A stretch of 64,000 nt of DNA from Diphasiastrum complanatum. Lineage: Eukaryota; Streptophyta; Lycopodiopsida; Lycopodiales; Lycopodiaceae. Under the pieces are notes generated by a model that saw nothing but the letters and a program-made list of their open reading frames with translations, did no database searches and was not told where the DNA came from. This document shows, piece after piece, positions 14,129 through 27,100 of this stretch (its first letter is position 1; every line of letters starts with the position of its first letter). A program made the translations under genes and the position numbers. The stretch covers positions 10,801,245-10,865,244 of the forward strand of contig CM055102.1 in the NCBI GenBank assembly GCA_029204225.1. Reading direction: 5' to 3'.

Positions 14129-14244
14129 TACTTGGTTGATCCTGCTAGTTGTCATGCATGTGTAAGTATAAGCTATTTTGTACTATGAAACTACGAATGG
14201 CTCATTAAATCAGTTATACTTTCTTTGATGGTAACTTGCTACTC
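14129..14244 (+). rRNA. 18S rRNA pseudogene fragment (5' end)
   Basis: It begins TACTTGGTTGATCCTGCTAG, the canonical 18S start with substitutions. About 25 bases are missing between GTCAT and GCATGTGTAAGTATAA, a deletion across a short repeated CAT/GCATG context. It then continues with GAATGGCTCATTAAATCAGT and ends CTTGCTACTC at 14244. The next rRNA bases expected (GGATAACCG, then TAGTAATTCTAGAGC) appear instead at 10620 on the opposite strand. Non-functional. Confidence 0.95.
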
Positions 14245-14269
14245 ATCTTATGTTTGTTACATGAAGTTA

Positions 14270-15054
14270 GTATAAAAAAGAGTACGACAAAAAGATATAT
14301 TGTGAGTGTAAGCAATGCAAAGGATTTAAAATTCGACCAAGACGAATTGTGGCAAAACATTTGTGGAAGTTTGGAAAGCATGTTGAGAAGCCTGATGTGG
14401 TTTTGGAGGTATATCTTATTTGCTTAGTATTGGTCTTTATCATACACAATGTTTAAAAAAAAAAACTAATGCATGTATACTTTTTCTCTCTTGCAGAATA
14501 GTACATTGGTGTCAACCTCTTGCACAATTGATAATCTTATCAACAAGATAAGAAATATTGATTTTGGATCATCTTTGGCATTGGACGAAGATCTAGTTGA
14601 TGATTTTATTGATGAGGTCACTAGTGACTACATACCGAGTAATGTGGAGGTTATGCATATTCATATGTCTCATATCTCCACTTACTCCACCAGTCTTGAC
14701 ATTGAACTTGCTTGCATGGATTCTGATCATCCCATAGTGTCATCACACCTAGATTGTATCCAATCCACAACACCTTGTGAAAATCCTATCCCAAGCTCTA
14801 TCCATCTCATGATGTCACCACATACATATATTGTGCATCCCATCACACCCAACGTAAATTGTACAGATTTTTCTATCTTAGCTACGCCATTAAAAAAAAG
14901 AACACTACTTGGACGCATTTTGACAAGATTTGAAAAAGAACAAAGTTTTTTACGTACTATCGACTTGTCCAAAAATGTTTTAAGTTCGTTGACCGAATTT
15001 CCCCTTCCTCCTCATCTACATGCATTAGTTAAGCCGTTTGATAGAAAGAAATAG
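14270..15054 (+). pseudogene. Unrecognised gene fragment with probable intron
   Basis: A forward frame just after the 18S fragment reads YDKKIYCECKQCKGFKIRPR, then RIVAKHLWKFGKHVEKPDVV. It ends at a possible donor (GAG|GTATATCT, about 14408). A pyrimidine-rich acceptor (CTCTCTTGCAG) at about 14496 opens, in the same phase, a frame of about 186 codons to 15054 with NSTLVSTSCTIDNLINK, an acidic LDEDLVDDFIDEV and TPLKKRTLLGRILTRFEKE. The Cys-x-Cys-x2-Cys with a following basic/His region is reminiscent of the short zinc-binding domain in front of some plant DNA transposases (CACTA type), but the match is weak. The start is missing. Confidence 0.4.
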
Positions 15055-15274
15055 TCATGTTGGCCTGATACATTACCACTACCATTATGTGGGACATCAT
15101 TTTCATATTATGTACATAATAAAGCCTAGTGAGCGGTTTCCTAATGCCAGATTAGGTTTATTTTCTTTGACTAGCATTGATGTCCCTTTGAATAGTGTTG
15201 TCACATTAGTGCCATATGCAGGACCTCAATAGAATTGGGGTGATTGGCATGCTCTATGTTGGCACCAATGGAGA

Positions 15275-16038
15275 ATGCAAATATATGGTTTAAATTCCAA
15301 TGCTTGTTCTTTGGAAGAGAGGCGCATGCAAGGAAAAAGTGTTTCAAAAGCACATCGTATGTACATCGATGGGCACCCAGAAATACATGGAAACATCGCT
15401 GCATATATAAATAGTCCTATTTGTCACCCTTCATTAACTAATTGTGACTTTATGTACGCCATGATGTGCACCAGACCAGATTTAGCATATATTGTTAGCA
15501 TGTTAAGTCAATTCATGTCTAATCCTAGGATCTCTCATTGGAAAGCATTAAAGAGAATTATGAGATATATTCAAGGAAGTCTAGATCACGTTTTATGCTA
15601 CGATGGAAATGCTATCGATCAAATGGTTCTTCAAGGCTACTCCGACTCAAATTGAAGAGCAAATGCCTCAACCAAAAAATCCACTTCCGGGTTCTATTTC
15701 TTTCTGGCAGGGGGACCGATATCATGGAACTCAAAAAAGCAGAAATCAGTTGCACTCTGTTCAACCGAAGCGGAGTACATCGCAGCATGCCAAGATTCAA
15801 AAGAAGCAATATGAATCAGACTATTACTTCATGATCTGCATCACACTCCGTTTAATGCTGCCACCATTTTGTGTGACAATATCAGTTGTACTACATTGTT
15901 TCTTCAATACTGCTGCACAACAGAAATGGTTGCAAACATATTCACCAAAGCTCTTCCCAGGATCAAGCACCAAAAGTTTTTCAACTTGTTAAACCTAACG
16001 AAGACTGTCAAGGCACCAACCGTGACCTTAAGGGAGAC
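15275..16038 (+). pseudogene. Ty1/copia RT C-terminus and RNase H remnant
   Basis: From about 15430 the frame gives MYAMMCTRPDLAYIVSMLSQ, SNPRISHWKALKRIMRYIQG and LQGYSDSN. After a frameshift at about 15650 come GGPISWNSKKQKSVALCSTE and AEYIAACQDSKEAIWIR, then TEMVANIFTKALPRIKHQKF. These are the end of copia RT and its RNase H, with the DSKEAIW block and the ..DIFTKAL C-terminal motif. The polypurine tract AAGGGAGAC at 16029-16038 follows directly and predicts the 3' LTR start at 16039. RT core, integrase and gag are missing upstream. Confidence 0.87.
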
Positions 16039-16685
16039 TGTTGGAAATTAACTCATAGTTTTTTCCTTGGTGATATAATCCACTTAAAACTCTTTCGACA
16101 CATTTTTTGATCACTGATCTAGGGTCAGATGCAACCTATTATCTTGGTTCTATGTCTGCTCATCTGATACCTACAGGAATTGCAGTTTCTTGTTTTGCTA
16201 CCTGCATATATGGTCATGTTTCTTAACACTGAGACCTGCAAAACTACTCTATTTTTGTGTGCAGAGTTCTACCTGGTAAAATACACGGGTTTCTACGCAT
16301 TGTCCAAAGCGTAACCATTCCTAATTTTTTCTATTCTACATTTGAATGTCGAGTATCTGAAGTACATTAGAGACTCGGCCATCTTTAATGTCTTCAACAT
16401 TAAATGAACGGGTCTACGGTCGAAATGCAGTCTAACAATGAACCGTCAGTCCACCACCAAGGCAAAAGTTGCAGTCTATGTGCGAAGGAAACAAACCGCA
16501 ACGCAATTGCAAGCTATCGCAAAAGGAACCACTGAAGGCACCATCTGCTACCATCGGGGAATCATAGGAGTCAACCCTACGGTCACTCAACGAAGACCAG
16601 TGACCGAAGGGAATCGCAAGCTACAACTTGTGAGCAACGTTGCGACCGCCATGGACCACCAAGTCAACATTGCAGTCTACTAGGT
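16039..16685 (+). mobile_element. Probable 3' LTR start of the copia remnant
   Basis: It begins TGTTGGAAATTAAC directly after a purine tract, the standard 3' LTR position. The end was not found. A frame of 81 codons at 16438-16683 has no domain; the text there is rich in GCAGTCTA and CTACGGTC words. It runs up to the repeat-flanked element at 16686. Confidence 0.55.
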
Positions 16686-18900
16686 TGTACTGGAGGCCGT
16701 ACCAACACACATGTGGGGTCGAAATTCCATGTTTGATCAATGGTTTTGATTGCTCTTGATTGTGGGATCCAATGTTGCTTTTCTAGATCAAGATCTTGTG
16801 ACTAGGTTTGCAATAGATAGGTGTATCAATCAATCAATCACTCTTGGAGACTTATGTAGCTTCATTTATGGTCCTTTGTACTGTCCTTTCAACATGGTAT
16901 TAGAGCCAAGTACAAGAGGATAATCATTGATCAAAGGACAATCCATTTTTAGCAAGTTGGTGCTAGAAAGCTAGACTAAGTCTTCAGAGGGTGAGCTCAG
17001 ATAAAGTCTTAGGTTGAAGGTTTGGGATCCAAACTTGGTGAGGGTCAGTAGATGTACTTACCACACGTGTGGGCACCTATGTACCAACTTTTAACTTCAA
17101 ATATTCACAAGAGCCAAGCAATTTGCTTTTGTCTCATCTTGATGAGTTTTTTGGTGCTAAACATAGGAAAACATCAAAGTATGTTTGCCATCAGTTAGAT
17201 CTGGCTTAGTGTCGTGAGATCTAATTATTTGAGGCTAAGTTCAAGCCCTTTAAAAGTGTTATATAGGTCTTGAAGAACCATCAAGCAAAGGAATTTAGCC
17301 ATGTTTTTGTCCAAAAATTAAAGAAATTTACTTGATTTAATAGTTCTTTGATAAAATCTCATCTTATCTCCATTCTATCTTTGTGAGGGAGTGTGAGTGC
17401 TATGACTAGAAGTCCAAAGAGAGGACTAGAATTCAAATTTGATATAATCAAGACAAGTGAAACCTTTGTGAGTTTCTAGATTCAAATCACTTGTCTTTGT
17501 GAACATCAAGTGCGTTGCTAGTGAGGCAAATTTTGGAAAAGAGCTTAGGGAGAGTTGAGAAGTTCAATCTACTTTGTGTTTATTGATTTTCTCAAGAGTA
17601 GTCAATAGATTGAAAATTTGTCAACTAGTCTAGCTTCAAATCTCTTTTGATCCTTACCAGCTCTCAAGGAGAGAGTGAATTAGACCTAAGTGAGTCTAGA
17701 AGTAGTGATGGGATTTGAGAAATTTGACTTTTAGCTCAAGGGCTCTATTCTTGGTGAATTAGGCAAGACAATTTTTCCAAGCATTATTGACATTGGTGAG
17801 GAGAGTGAAATAAATAGTGATCAAGACCTTTGTGGATCTTGATATAACTTTGTGTAAGTCACTATAGGTGGCAAACACCTTGGTTTTCACCTCTAAACAC
17901 AACTCACATGTGTGTACTTTGTGTACCACAATATTTTTTCCATGGAATGAAGTAAGTTGGAAGCTAATGTTGCTTTTGAGAGTGTGAACTTGGAAAAGGA
18001 GGAGATCACTCAAGTGGAGACCTTTTCAAAGTGTGATCTTGCTAGCATTGAGGAGGAGCATTAAAGCGAGGAAGATCTTGAGGATCAGCCTCAAAACTCA
18101 AGAGCTCCAAGGAGGTCCCCAATGATAAAGGCCGAGTCATCAAATTGCATGCAAATTTTCCATTCAAGTGTGCATCTTGCAAGGACACTTCTAAAGTATT
18201 CATTCATCAAGCAAAGAGAGTTGTAGATAGATCGAGCTAAATTTGAGTTGGCAAATCTAGCTTGATCAAAACCATGTAGATTGTACATAGGTGGGTCCCA
18301 CACATGTGAGTCCATGTTGCCACGTGCTATCCTAGATAGGTTAGATATCATTCATAGGGTTAGTTAGGGTTTTTTGGTCATAATTCCTAAATTATAGGAC
18401 CAAATTCCTTGAATCATGGAGGTGGATAACCAACCTAGCCACCAACGTGGCAAAACTCTAGGGCTAGGTAAGATTGACAAATTAAAGCAAAAATGGTCAA
18501 TCACCTTCCTTATTACATGCTGGATTTTCACCTAACTTGAGGTGGGAAGAGCTTTTGTATATACTATTCACCATTCCATAGTGAGGAGATAGATTTTTTG
18601 GAGCAAATTGGCAATCTTGAGGTTTCTACACATTTGTCTTGAGTTTTTGTGAATGCTTCGGTATCTATTACACTTAATATCTAATAGTAGGTTGTACTTG
18701 AGGCTATACCACACATGGGTGGGGTCGAAATTCCATGTTTGATCAATGGTTTTGATTGAGGCTTGATTGTGGGTCCAATATTGCTTTTCTAGATCAAGAT
18801 CTTGTGACTAGGTTTGCAATAGCTAGGTGTATGAATCAACCAATCGCTCTTGGAGCCTTGTGTAGGTTCATTTATGGTCCTGTGTACTATCCTTTCAACT
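16686..18900 (+). mobile_element. Short LTR-type element with 209-bp direct repeats
   Basis: Two direct repeats of about 209 bp (16686-16894 and 18692-18900) begin TGTACT and share GGGGTCGAAATTCCATG, TTTCTAGATCAAGATCTTGT and GTACT.TCCTTTCAAC. The first is followed at once by TGGTATTAGAGCC (16895-16907), a one-base variant of the initiator-Met tRNA primer-binding site of plant copia elements. The 1.8-kb interior has no long ORF; fragments such as QPQNSRAPRRSP near 18080 look like a decayed copia linker. No clear target-site duplication was seen, and copia RT sequence abuts the right repeat. It is best read as a non-autonomous or strongly deleted copia derivative. Confidence 0.72.
16895..16907 (+). 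promoter_or_regulatory. Primer-binding site, tRNA-iMet type
   Basis: TGGTATTAGAGCC lies immediately after the left 209-bp repeat. Canonical plant elements have TGGTATCAGAGC, so one C-to-T change is present. Confidence 0.75.
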
Positions 18901-18904
18901 CGGT

Positions 18905-19990
18905 TTTTAGAGATCTTGATGAAAATGAGGAGCTACCTCAAGATGGCAATGCAAATTAAGAGGAAAAGCCTTTTGAAGACCCAAGGAGTCCTAGAAGATC
19001 TGCAAAGGTAAGGAGGGAGCCTTCAAGGTTTACATATGTTGGAAGAGGAATACCAAACTTGGATGGTATATCTTAGATGAACCTCGATGTGTGATGGATG
19101 CTTTCAATACAAAGGAATGGTATGATACTATGCCTGTGAAGTACAATTCACTAGAGGAAAACACAACTTGCCAACTTGTTGATCTGCCACATAGCAAAAA
19201 GATAATTGGATGTGAAGGGGTGTTCATAATAAAGTTCATTCAAGATCAATTAGTAAAAGCAAGATTATGTGCAAAACGGTGTGCTCAAAAGTATAGTATA
19301 GACTATTATGAGACCTTTGCACCATGGCAAAGATGATTATTATAAGAACTCAAATCGCTTGTTTCACATTTCTCTTGTACAATGTTGTACATGGGATGAC
19401 ATTGCTTTATTTTTACCTTGAACAAAAAATTTATACGCACCAACCTAACGAGGACAAAGTATTTTTGCTAAAGAAGAGTTTGTAAAGTTTTATACAAGCT
19501 CCAAAAGCTTGGCATTCAAGATTCAATTCATTACTTATCTCACTTGATTATACTCTTAGTATGATCTTTCAATGTCTATAAAATTTCATGATCACATTGT
19601 AAATATTGTACTTTATGTAGATTAACTTTTTTAATCTTAGTGGTGATTCACTAGATTTGGATCAAGAGACCATGCAAGCCTTGTGCCATGAGTTTAGAAT
19701 GCAAGACCGAGGTAAATTTCATTTCGTTCTAGGCATAAAGTAGTAAGGAGGGCTAATTTTTGTTTTGTATCTGAAGAGAATATGCTAATTACATGCTCAA
19801 AAAATTTCACACACATAAATGTAAAAGTGTTGACGCAATGGAGATATTGTAAAAGATTCTTTGAAAGATTGTGAATCATTATTTTAAAGACATTACTCAA
19901 GTCTTATTGGCTCCTTGCTAAATTATGTTCCTTGCTAGAAGTCTTAATGACTCATTTCCAAGAGACTATTTGATCATTATTTGGCTCAAT
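18905..19990 (+). pseudogene. Ty1/copia reverse transcriptase remnant
   Basis: Starting right after the 209-bp repeat, the frame reads an acidic linker (LDENEELPQDGN), DPRSPRRSAKVRREPSRF, and then 19091-19336 with MDAFNTKEWYDTMPV, VDLPHSKKIIGCEGVF and CAQKYSIDYYETFAP, the N-terminal RT blocks. Further scraps in shifted frames include YLEQKIYTHQPNEDKVFLLK, QAPKAWHSRFN and FHFVLGIK. The YVDD box is not intact. Multiple stops and frameshifts show long decay. It ends in featureless AT-rich DNA. Confidence 0.82.
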
Positions 19991-21045
19991 TAGTACTACA
20001 ACTTCACATTGCCTACTAGCTAAACTTTAAAAGATAGTGTTGAAACCTATAAAATTTAGCTAGATGTAACTTTTTCTTTTAGTCCACTTGGCAGTTATGG
20101 ACCAAAATTTGAAAGCTCTTTCATTTCAAGTGAATCAAATGAATACAAGCTTTTGGTGTCTCTCTCTTTCCATAGGGATCCCAATTGCTGTAAAAGTGAT
20201 CCTGTGTGATTTGAGTGATCTGAACAAGCCTAAGCCTTTTCTTTAAGCTTTTAGCTTGGCTTTAAGTTCAGGTGGAGAGTGGCTGACTTTCATCAAAATC
20301 CAAGTGGTGAATCAAGAGCCCTTGCCAAGAAGCTCATTATGTAGTTTCTACTTTGGCAATTTGTAGTAAACCTTGTATATAATTTTATGATTTTAAGCAA
20401 GTGCAAACTATATTGCATTGATCTTGTTTGGGCATTAAGAAATTTCGTTTTTCTGATTTTTCAGCAATTCTGATACTAGGTTCAAGTGGAACCTAGTATG
20501 CTCTAATTGAACTTATACTAAGGCCAAGGTGAACTGCCACATAGGATTGTTATTGATCTGATTATTAACCCTGATTAATAGACCTCTTCACGCAAAAACT
20601 ACGTCTTTTTCTTAACCCCAAAAAAGACCTAATTAAAATCAAATATTAAAGGCAACTAGCTAGAGTTGCATATAGATTATTGGTTTTGCACAATTTCAGT
20701 CCAATACATCAAATTTGGCCTGCATGGAATTTACTAAAGAAAAAAAACTATATCCCATTTCATTTCTCTTCTTGTGCCAAAAACACAACACGCAATTGTG
20801 TCCATTGAAATTTGAAATCACAAAATGGGTTAAATTATGTAAATGTGTGTAGCTTTCAACTTTACATAATATTACAATATTGTGCAAGTTTGCCGTGGCA
20901 TAGTGTAATTGACTGCAAAGTGGCAATTCTTGACGTTGTAAAGGACAATTTTAGTGTTTGTAGCACCCAATTAGGTACACTGACTTGGTATATTACAAAT
21001 AGCCACATCAAAGTCCTTTGACTTCGCCTTGCAGCCATAGAATTG
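19991..21045. other. Intergenic / 3' flank of the membrane-protein gene
   Basis: AT-rich, without ORFs above 76 codons. The right part, immediately below the stop codon at 21046, should contain the 3' untranslated region of the minus-strand gene. I did not find a convincing AATAAA on that strand close to the stop. Confidence 0.4.
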
Positions 21046-21190
21046 TCAATGTGAATAAATCTTAGTAGGTTCCTCTTCAACAAGATTATCTCTAGGAAGA
21101 GATCTCCAGCAACTCAAATTTTCTTTTGCTTTTACTAGTCCTAGGCAAACACCAAAGCATGCAAAATGCACTGCTATAAGCCCCAAATAC
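21046..21190 (-). CDS. Exon 8 (last) of the membrane-protein gene
   Basis: The acceptor TTGGTTTCAG|G completes Trp305 and continues [20 protein letters not shown], the last membrane helix, followed by a charged tail ([24 protein letters not shown]) and TGA at 21048-21046. The helix keeps the family's WYLG...H..C pattern. Confidence 0.92.
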
Positions 21191-24100
21191 CTGAAACCAA
21201 TTTGAGAAGCATGTTAGTAGTTGGAAGAAAAAATAAGAAAGCTTTGTCAAATATTCAACCTTTACACAAGAACAACTAGATCATGCAATCAGACAAGATA
21301 CAGATTCATGCAACTATAGTGATCATAATTGGATCAAGCAATGATCGCTCACATAGAGCTCTTACAAACCTTCTACTCTCTCTATCAAAATTGAGCAATA
21401 GCTCATGACAGACTCCCAAGATCTCTACCCTACAATATTCCATCAAAAACTAGATATTTGTGCCATGTGTCAACAAAATATAGCAAAATAACTACCACAG
21501 GCGATAGAAATCGCCTAAGGATATTTCTTGATACAAAAGTGAGTGCATGGAACAATGTAGCTCAAGCTATTCCTCTTTCCAACTCGAGTTTGGTTGCATA
21601 ATTGCCCAAAAGTAGACTAACAAGCCTGTAAATGGTATTCTCTAAGCACAGTGAATAATTTCCAGCTTTGACATATATTATGTCTACTGATAACCATGAG
21701 AAAAATAACAAATGTCCAAGCCCAAAATAGCAAATCTTAAGCCAGACTAGTTTGCTGCATGAATAGATTGTATTTTCTTGTCAAGTTACTGTACTCTTGA
21801 AAACTTTGCATGCACGTAAGTGAAAGAGGCAACTATCATAAAGAACTATCGTGCAACATATAAGTGTCTAGAATAGAAAGACAACCCAGTTGGTCATGGA
21901 CGAAATACTTCGTCTTGTTAATCCCTAAACCTTTCAGTTCATCATGAGGACAAATAGGAGAGAGCTTCATGCTTTATGATGCTGAAATTGTACAAAACTC
22001 TATTGCAAGTTTGGTAGGAAAGATTTTCCATTGGTATCACTAACTAGAATATTGGGCATTACAAAAGCACAAAGCAAATTGATATCTCATTCAGCTATTC
22101 AGAAGCTTTAACCTCTTAAAAACTATTCAAATAATAGTGACATTTGAATGTGGACAATATCACCTTTCAGAGCCTTTAGCATCTTTGGTGGGACATTGGT
22201 ATATCGAATTGACATAGTTTGAAATTAGCATAAGGTTTTTGAACTTACCAACTTAATAGTACACATTCGTGAAACAAATGTAGCAAAGCAAACTTGGTTC
22301 TAATGCAACTACGTGTATAATTTAGTATTCCTGATACCTAATACCTATCACTATTTTTTTTTAATTCTAGGCCTTTTTGTTTTTCCTTAAAGACACCTAT
22401 TGAAAAAACAGTGTTCGCTCCAGAACAACCCTATATTCCAGGACACGATCGGAATGCTGCATTCCAGAATGCAATGCATCTATGGCCAGATTTGTACCTA
22501 CTCCAAGATTCATTCAGTTCAGTAACTTGTCTGATTATTGACAATCTTAACATGGAAACATTGACCAAAATAGAGATTGGTTTGTCTATTTGCAATACAT
22601 TTAAAGAACAAGCCTTGCCTGTTAGCAACAAAAAGCTTCTAGCCGGCATTGAAAGATGCATCCTCAAGTAATTGGTCCCAAACTACAAGTTTACTACCAT
22701 TTATTATCACAGCGAACCTAATTCTAAATATATTAAAAGAAAAGGCTAAACAAGTAAGTTGATTTCATTTAAGTTAAAACGAATTACATGAAAAGTTTTG
22801 GGACACTTAAGGTGGTATAGAGGATACTGCATATAGTGTAAATATCATCCCAGAAAAAACTCTACAAAGATAGCGCTCTGCCTTCTTATAAGAATTTAAC
22901 AGTAATGTGATGTTTCAACGCCAGTCAACATAGCATTCATCCAACAAGGCCCCTAAAATGCTTTCAAGCAAGTCGTGTCCACAGATCAATTCTACAAAAA
23001 CAATTACAAATAGTGTATGATGAATGCAAGACTTACCACAGAGGTGCCCAAGGGGTTGATATATCCAGAAATGGGTAAGGCCACCTGTATTGAACGACAC
23101 CAGTATGTGTTATGCCACTGGACTTACAAACAAGTTAAATAAAGCAAGTCCTGTTAGAAAACACATCAGTACATGGGAAATATATAAAGTATCAAAATAT
23201 CCGTGCATTGATAATTTGCATTAGAATGTCCCATTTCAAATTTCAAACAGATCAGCAAGCTGAACTTTCATAACTGATTGCAAGCACAAAATGTGTAATC
23301 TGTTGCACAAATAAAGGACCCAAAAAACCAGCATGACTGCCATCAATAATCAGTATAGCCCCTGAAGTGTATCGTGATCCCAACATTGTGCCTCTTAAGA
23401 CATTATATGCCAGTATAAATATAAGATAATCCCACTGTATAAGGTCTACTCTCATCCCACTAGATCCTAAAGTAGCAAAAGTTCACACCAAAGAGACACT
23501 GAAAATGCTAGTTTGCACTGTGGACTCTATCAGTAAAATATGGCAAAAGGCCAGTCAGCTACTATTGAGATACAAAAGAAAACCTAAGCCATGGCCATCC
23601 AGTTATTCTAAGAGAACTGCATAAATTACATGGCAAATGTGTAGTTCATCTGAAACAGTTTGAATGCTACAATTTCTTAAGCAATCTTCAAAGCAAAAAA
23701 GTGAGATTTTTACCACTGCAATCCTAGCAAGTGTACAGACCATTGGAAAACGACATACAGTATACTCCATAACGCAAAATAAGCACCTCGAAACCATGGG
23801 AAGGGCTGCCATAAGGGACGATCAGAGCAGTTAGAAGCTATGTGTATGCATGATAAGCTTAATACTGTATCTTTTCGAAATCACTTATGAACTAATTTAA
23901 ATACAACAAACTTTTTGAACATAAACTCTCCAAATTAAACCACCCTCATATTAAAATACTGTACAAGTAAGCTTATACTTCTCAATCTATAGAGGAAGAA
24001 TTTATTATCAGCGTGCTGAATAATCTCACCATGCTGTTCAAAGAGATCTCTCCCATCAACAAGATGGCATTTACTCCATGCATGTTTACATTTAGCTGAA

Positions 24101-27100
24101 AATTCTCAAAAAGAAAAACGTGTCAGAGGAAAACAGTACTGGAGACTTATGATAATTGAACATAATATTGCATGAAGCATCTCATATGACAATAATAGAC
24201 AGCAACTGAACAATCATATACCAATCTCAAATTACGAACATCAATGAGCTGAGCATCAGACAAATCACAGGAACTGCATATGAATCATCAATGGACTTCC
24301 GTGTGGCCTCGTCAATAAGTCATTCGTCCTATTGGACCAATAGTTTAATTGATGCCACACGTAGTTGAAGACAATAAGTAACATGACAAGGATGCAAAAA
24401 GGACCATAGTACTTGGAACATAGTGATCCCAAACAAACAAGCAAAGCAAAGCCTGAGATAAAGATCCTATGCCTCGTATGTCTCTATGATGCTGCTATAA
24501 CCTCTATTAATGACCCCGTGTTAGAAGAATGACATCACAAATGCCAGATAGAAATGCTGTCATTTAAAAGCACTAAGAATGACATAAAGATCCTATGCAT
24601 CGTAAATCTCTACATACTTGCAGTGTCTAGCAACAACGGTACTATGAGCTGCTAAATCCTCTCTTAATGACCCCCGGCTAGAAGAATGACATCACAAGTG
24701 CCAGATAGAAATGCTGCCAATGTCATTTGAAAGCACTAAGAAATCTTGGATATGTTGGAGAGTAGCCATGTGTTAGAAGAAAAAGGGAGACCAGTACTAA
24801 TGCTCACTTGACTATTAAGCTACAATCTGCTAAGCACAAATGTTGATCTGAATTTCAACCAGAAGGACACAAATTGTTGAAAAAACTCCTCCAAAATGCC
24901 GTTGGGAAAAGCCTCTAAAATATGAATAAGATATTATGCAGGTCCCAACTGTCGAAAATCAGTGGGAATGAGCGGAAGCTGATGAGCGAGCTTGGTGTAG
25001 GCTCGGAAGAGCCACAAACAACAGCAAAACGAACAAAAGGAATGATTCAGACAAATGCTCAATGAAACAATACAGTAGTGAGACTGAGAATTTGCACTCT
25101 GATTAATATCAAACAGTAAGTACAATGCTTGAAGTGATAACTTTAGCTTACAGTCGTTGAGCGTGATAACGCTGGCTACAGTGACTCGAATGATCAGAAG
25201 TAGTTTTCTGATGAAGATTCTAGGATTGATATACTACAAAATATTTACAACTACCTTTTGTTGCAGTTATTACAACTGCCTCATTACAGTTAATGCATGT
25301 ACAAAGTGGGCGGACTGTCAACGCAAAGTCGTTGGTTGGATTTTAGACCGACAGTATCAAAATTTACAGGTATCGAAAATATACACTGACTCAAAAAATA
25401 TAGAATTTTTCAAGTCGATCCGGTATCGAAAAATTCTAGAAAATTCGATCCTGAATTTTTCGATCCTCTGCTCAGGAATTCAAGCCTTCTGTTTCTAGTT
25501 TTTCAGGATGCCCATTATTGAATGGATTTGAGGCTGAGCATCGAATTCCAACACTCCCCCTTAGTGTGGATCCTGAAAACTTAACATGTCGTTGAATCTG
25601 AGATGTTGCTCCTTTGACAGAGCCTCTGTGAAGTAATCTGCTGCCATTGATTTTGTCTTGCAGTAGACTAAGGATACCTCCTTGCTTTGCACTTTCTCTC
25701 TCAAATAGTGATATATGATTTGATATGCTTGCTTTGAGAATGAAATCTCGGATTGAGAGTGAGAGCTATGGTGCTTTGGTTGTCACAAAAGATGGTCGTT
25801 GGATGTGACTGTGCAAGGTCGATTTCTGCTAGTAGGTGCCTCAGCCAAATTGCCTCCTTGGTAGCATTCATGGCAACAATGTATTCTGATTCAGTTGATG
25901 ACAATGCTACTGAGGTCTGCTTTCGGCTGTTCCAAGAAATTGGGCCTTGATTGTATAAAAATACAAATCCAGAAGTAGACCTTCTGGTATCGATATCTCC
26001 TGCCCAATTCGCATCTGTGTATCCTTCAAGTATGTTGGTAGGTTGGCTGCCTCCATAACAGATGCTAAGATGTTTGGTTGACTGGATGTACTTCATGACT
26101 TTTGTGAGTGCTTTCCAATGGGTTAGACCTGGGTTTGATAGGAACTAGCTGAGTGAACTGATCTAATGTGCAATCACCTCAGATTGAGGAGATTGTTCCT
26201 TTGACAACTTCAGTCCAGGGTCGAGTGGAAAGAGACTCGGTTTGCAGTTGGCCATTCCATACTTCTCCAGCACGTCGGTGAGGTGTCTTTGCTGACTGAT
26301 GAAAATCAGTCTGCTGGATCGAATTCGGAAAATTTCGATTCCGAGACAATAGTGGGCTGGACCCATATCAGTCATATTGTACCCCTTGGCCAGCATGCAT
26401 TTCATTTCCTTCATCAGATTCAATTCGCGAGCAATCAAGGCACACAGCACAAGACAAGGAGATACACGAAAATAGAGCGACTATATTATCAGTTTGGTTT
26501 TGGAGCGAGATCGTCAGTGCCTCACTCGTTGGCGGATTGACACTCTGCTCTTACACTGTGTTCTGCTCGTAATCTCGAATGTGATGGTACTTCAGAGGTA
26601 TGTGCTTCGTCTTTGGAAGACAGGATCTCGAGACAGATAGATGGCACTCTGAGAGTCCATCATCATCGTGCTTGGCCCCTCTTGTGGTATCCCGATTGCC
26701 TCCAACATCATTTGTAGCCACACTACCTCATTCGCCACTTTCAAGGCTGCGACATACTCAGCTTCACAGGAGGATTGAGCCACCAAGGTTTGCTTTTTGC
26801 ATATCCAGCTGATTGCAGCTCCGCACGCTATTGTGCATCCTCCAGTAATGGACTTGCTGTCATCTTTGCAGCTCGCCCAGCTCGCATCTGTAGTGATGCA
26901 GCTCGAATCCTTTCTCTTCGTTTCTAGATCTGCAGGTTAATCCCATATTCTGGGTACCCTTCAGATACTGTAGGATTCGTTTGGCCATTTGCCAATGTGC
27001 TAGGCCAGGATTGGAACAAATTGGCTCAATGCGTAAACAGATAAAGCCAGATCGGGTCTCGTACAAATTGTCAAGCACATCAGACTACCGATTAAGTCCT

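Noticed and set aside
23252-23455. A 67-codon minus frame that looks like a membrane segment, considered as an exon
   Set aside because: It lies between exons 6 and 7, which join perfectly in phase without it, and the family has no insertion there.
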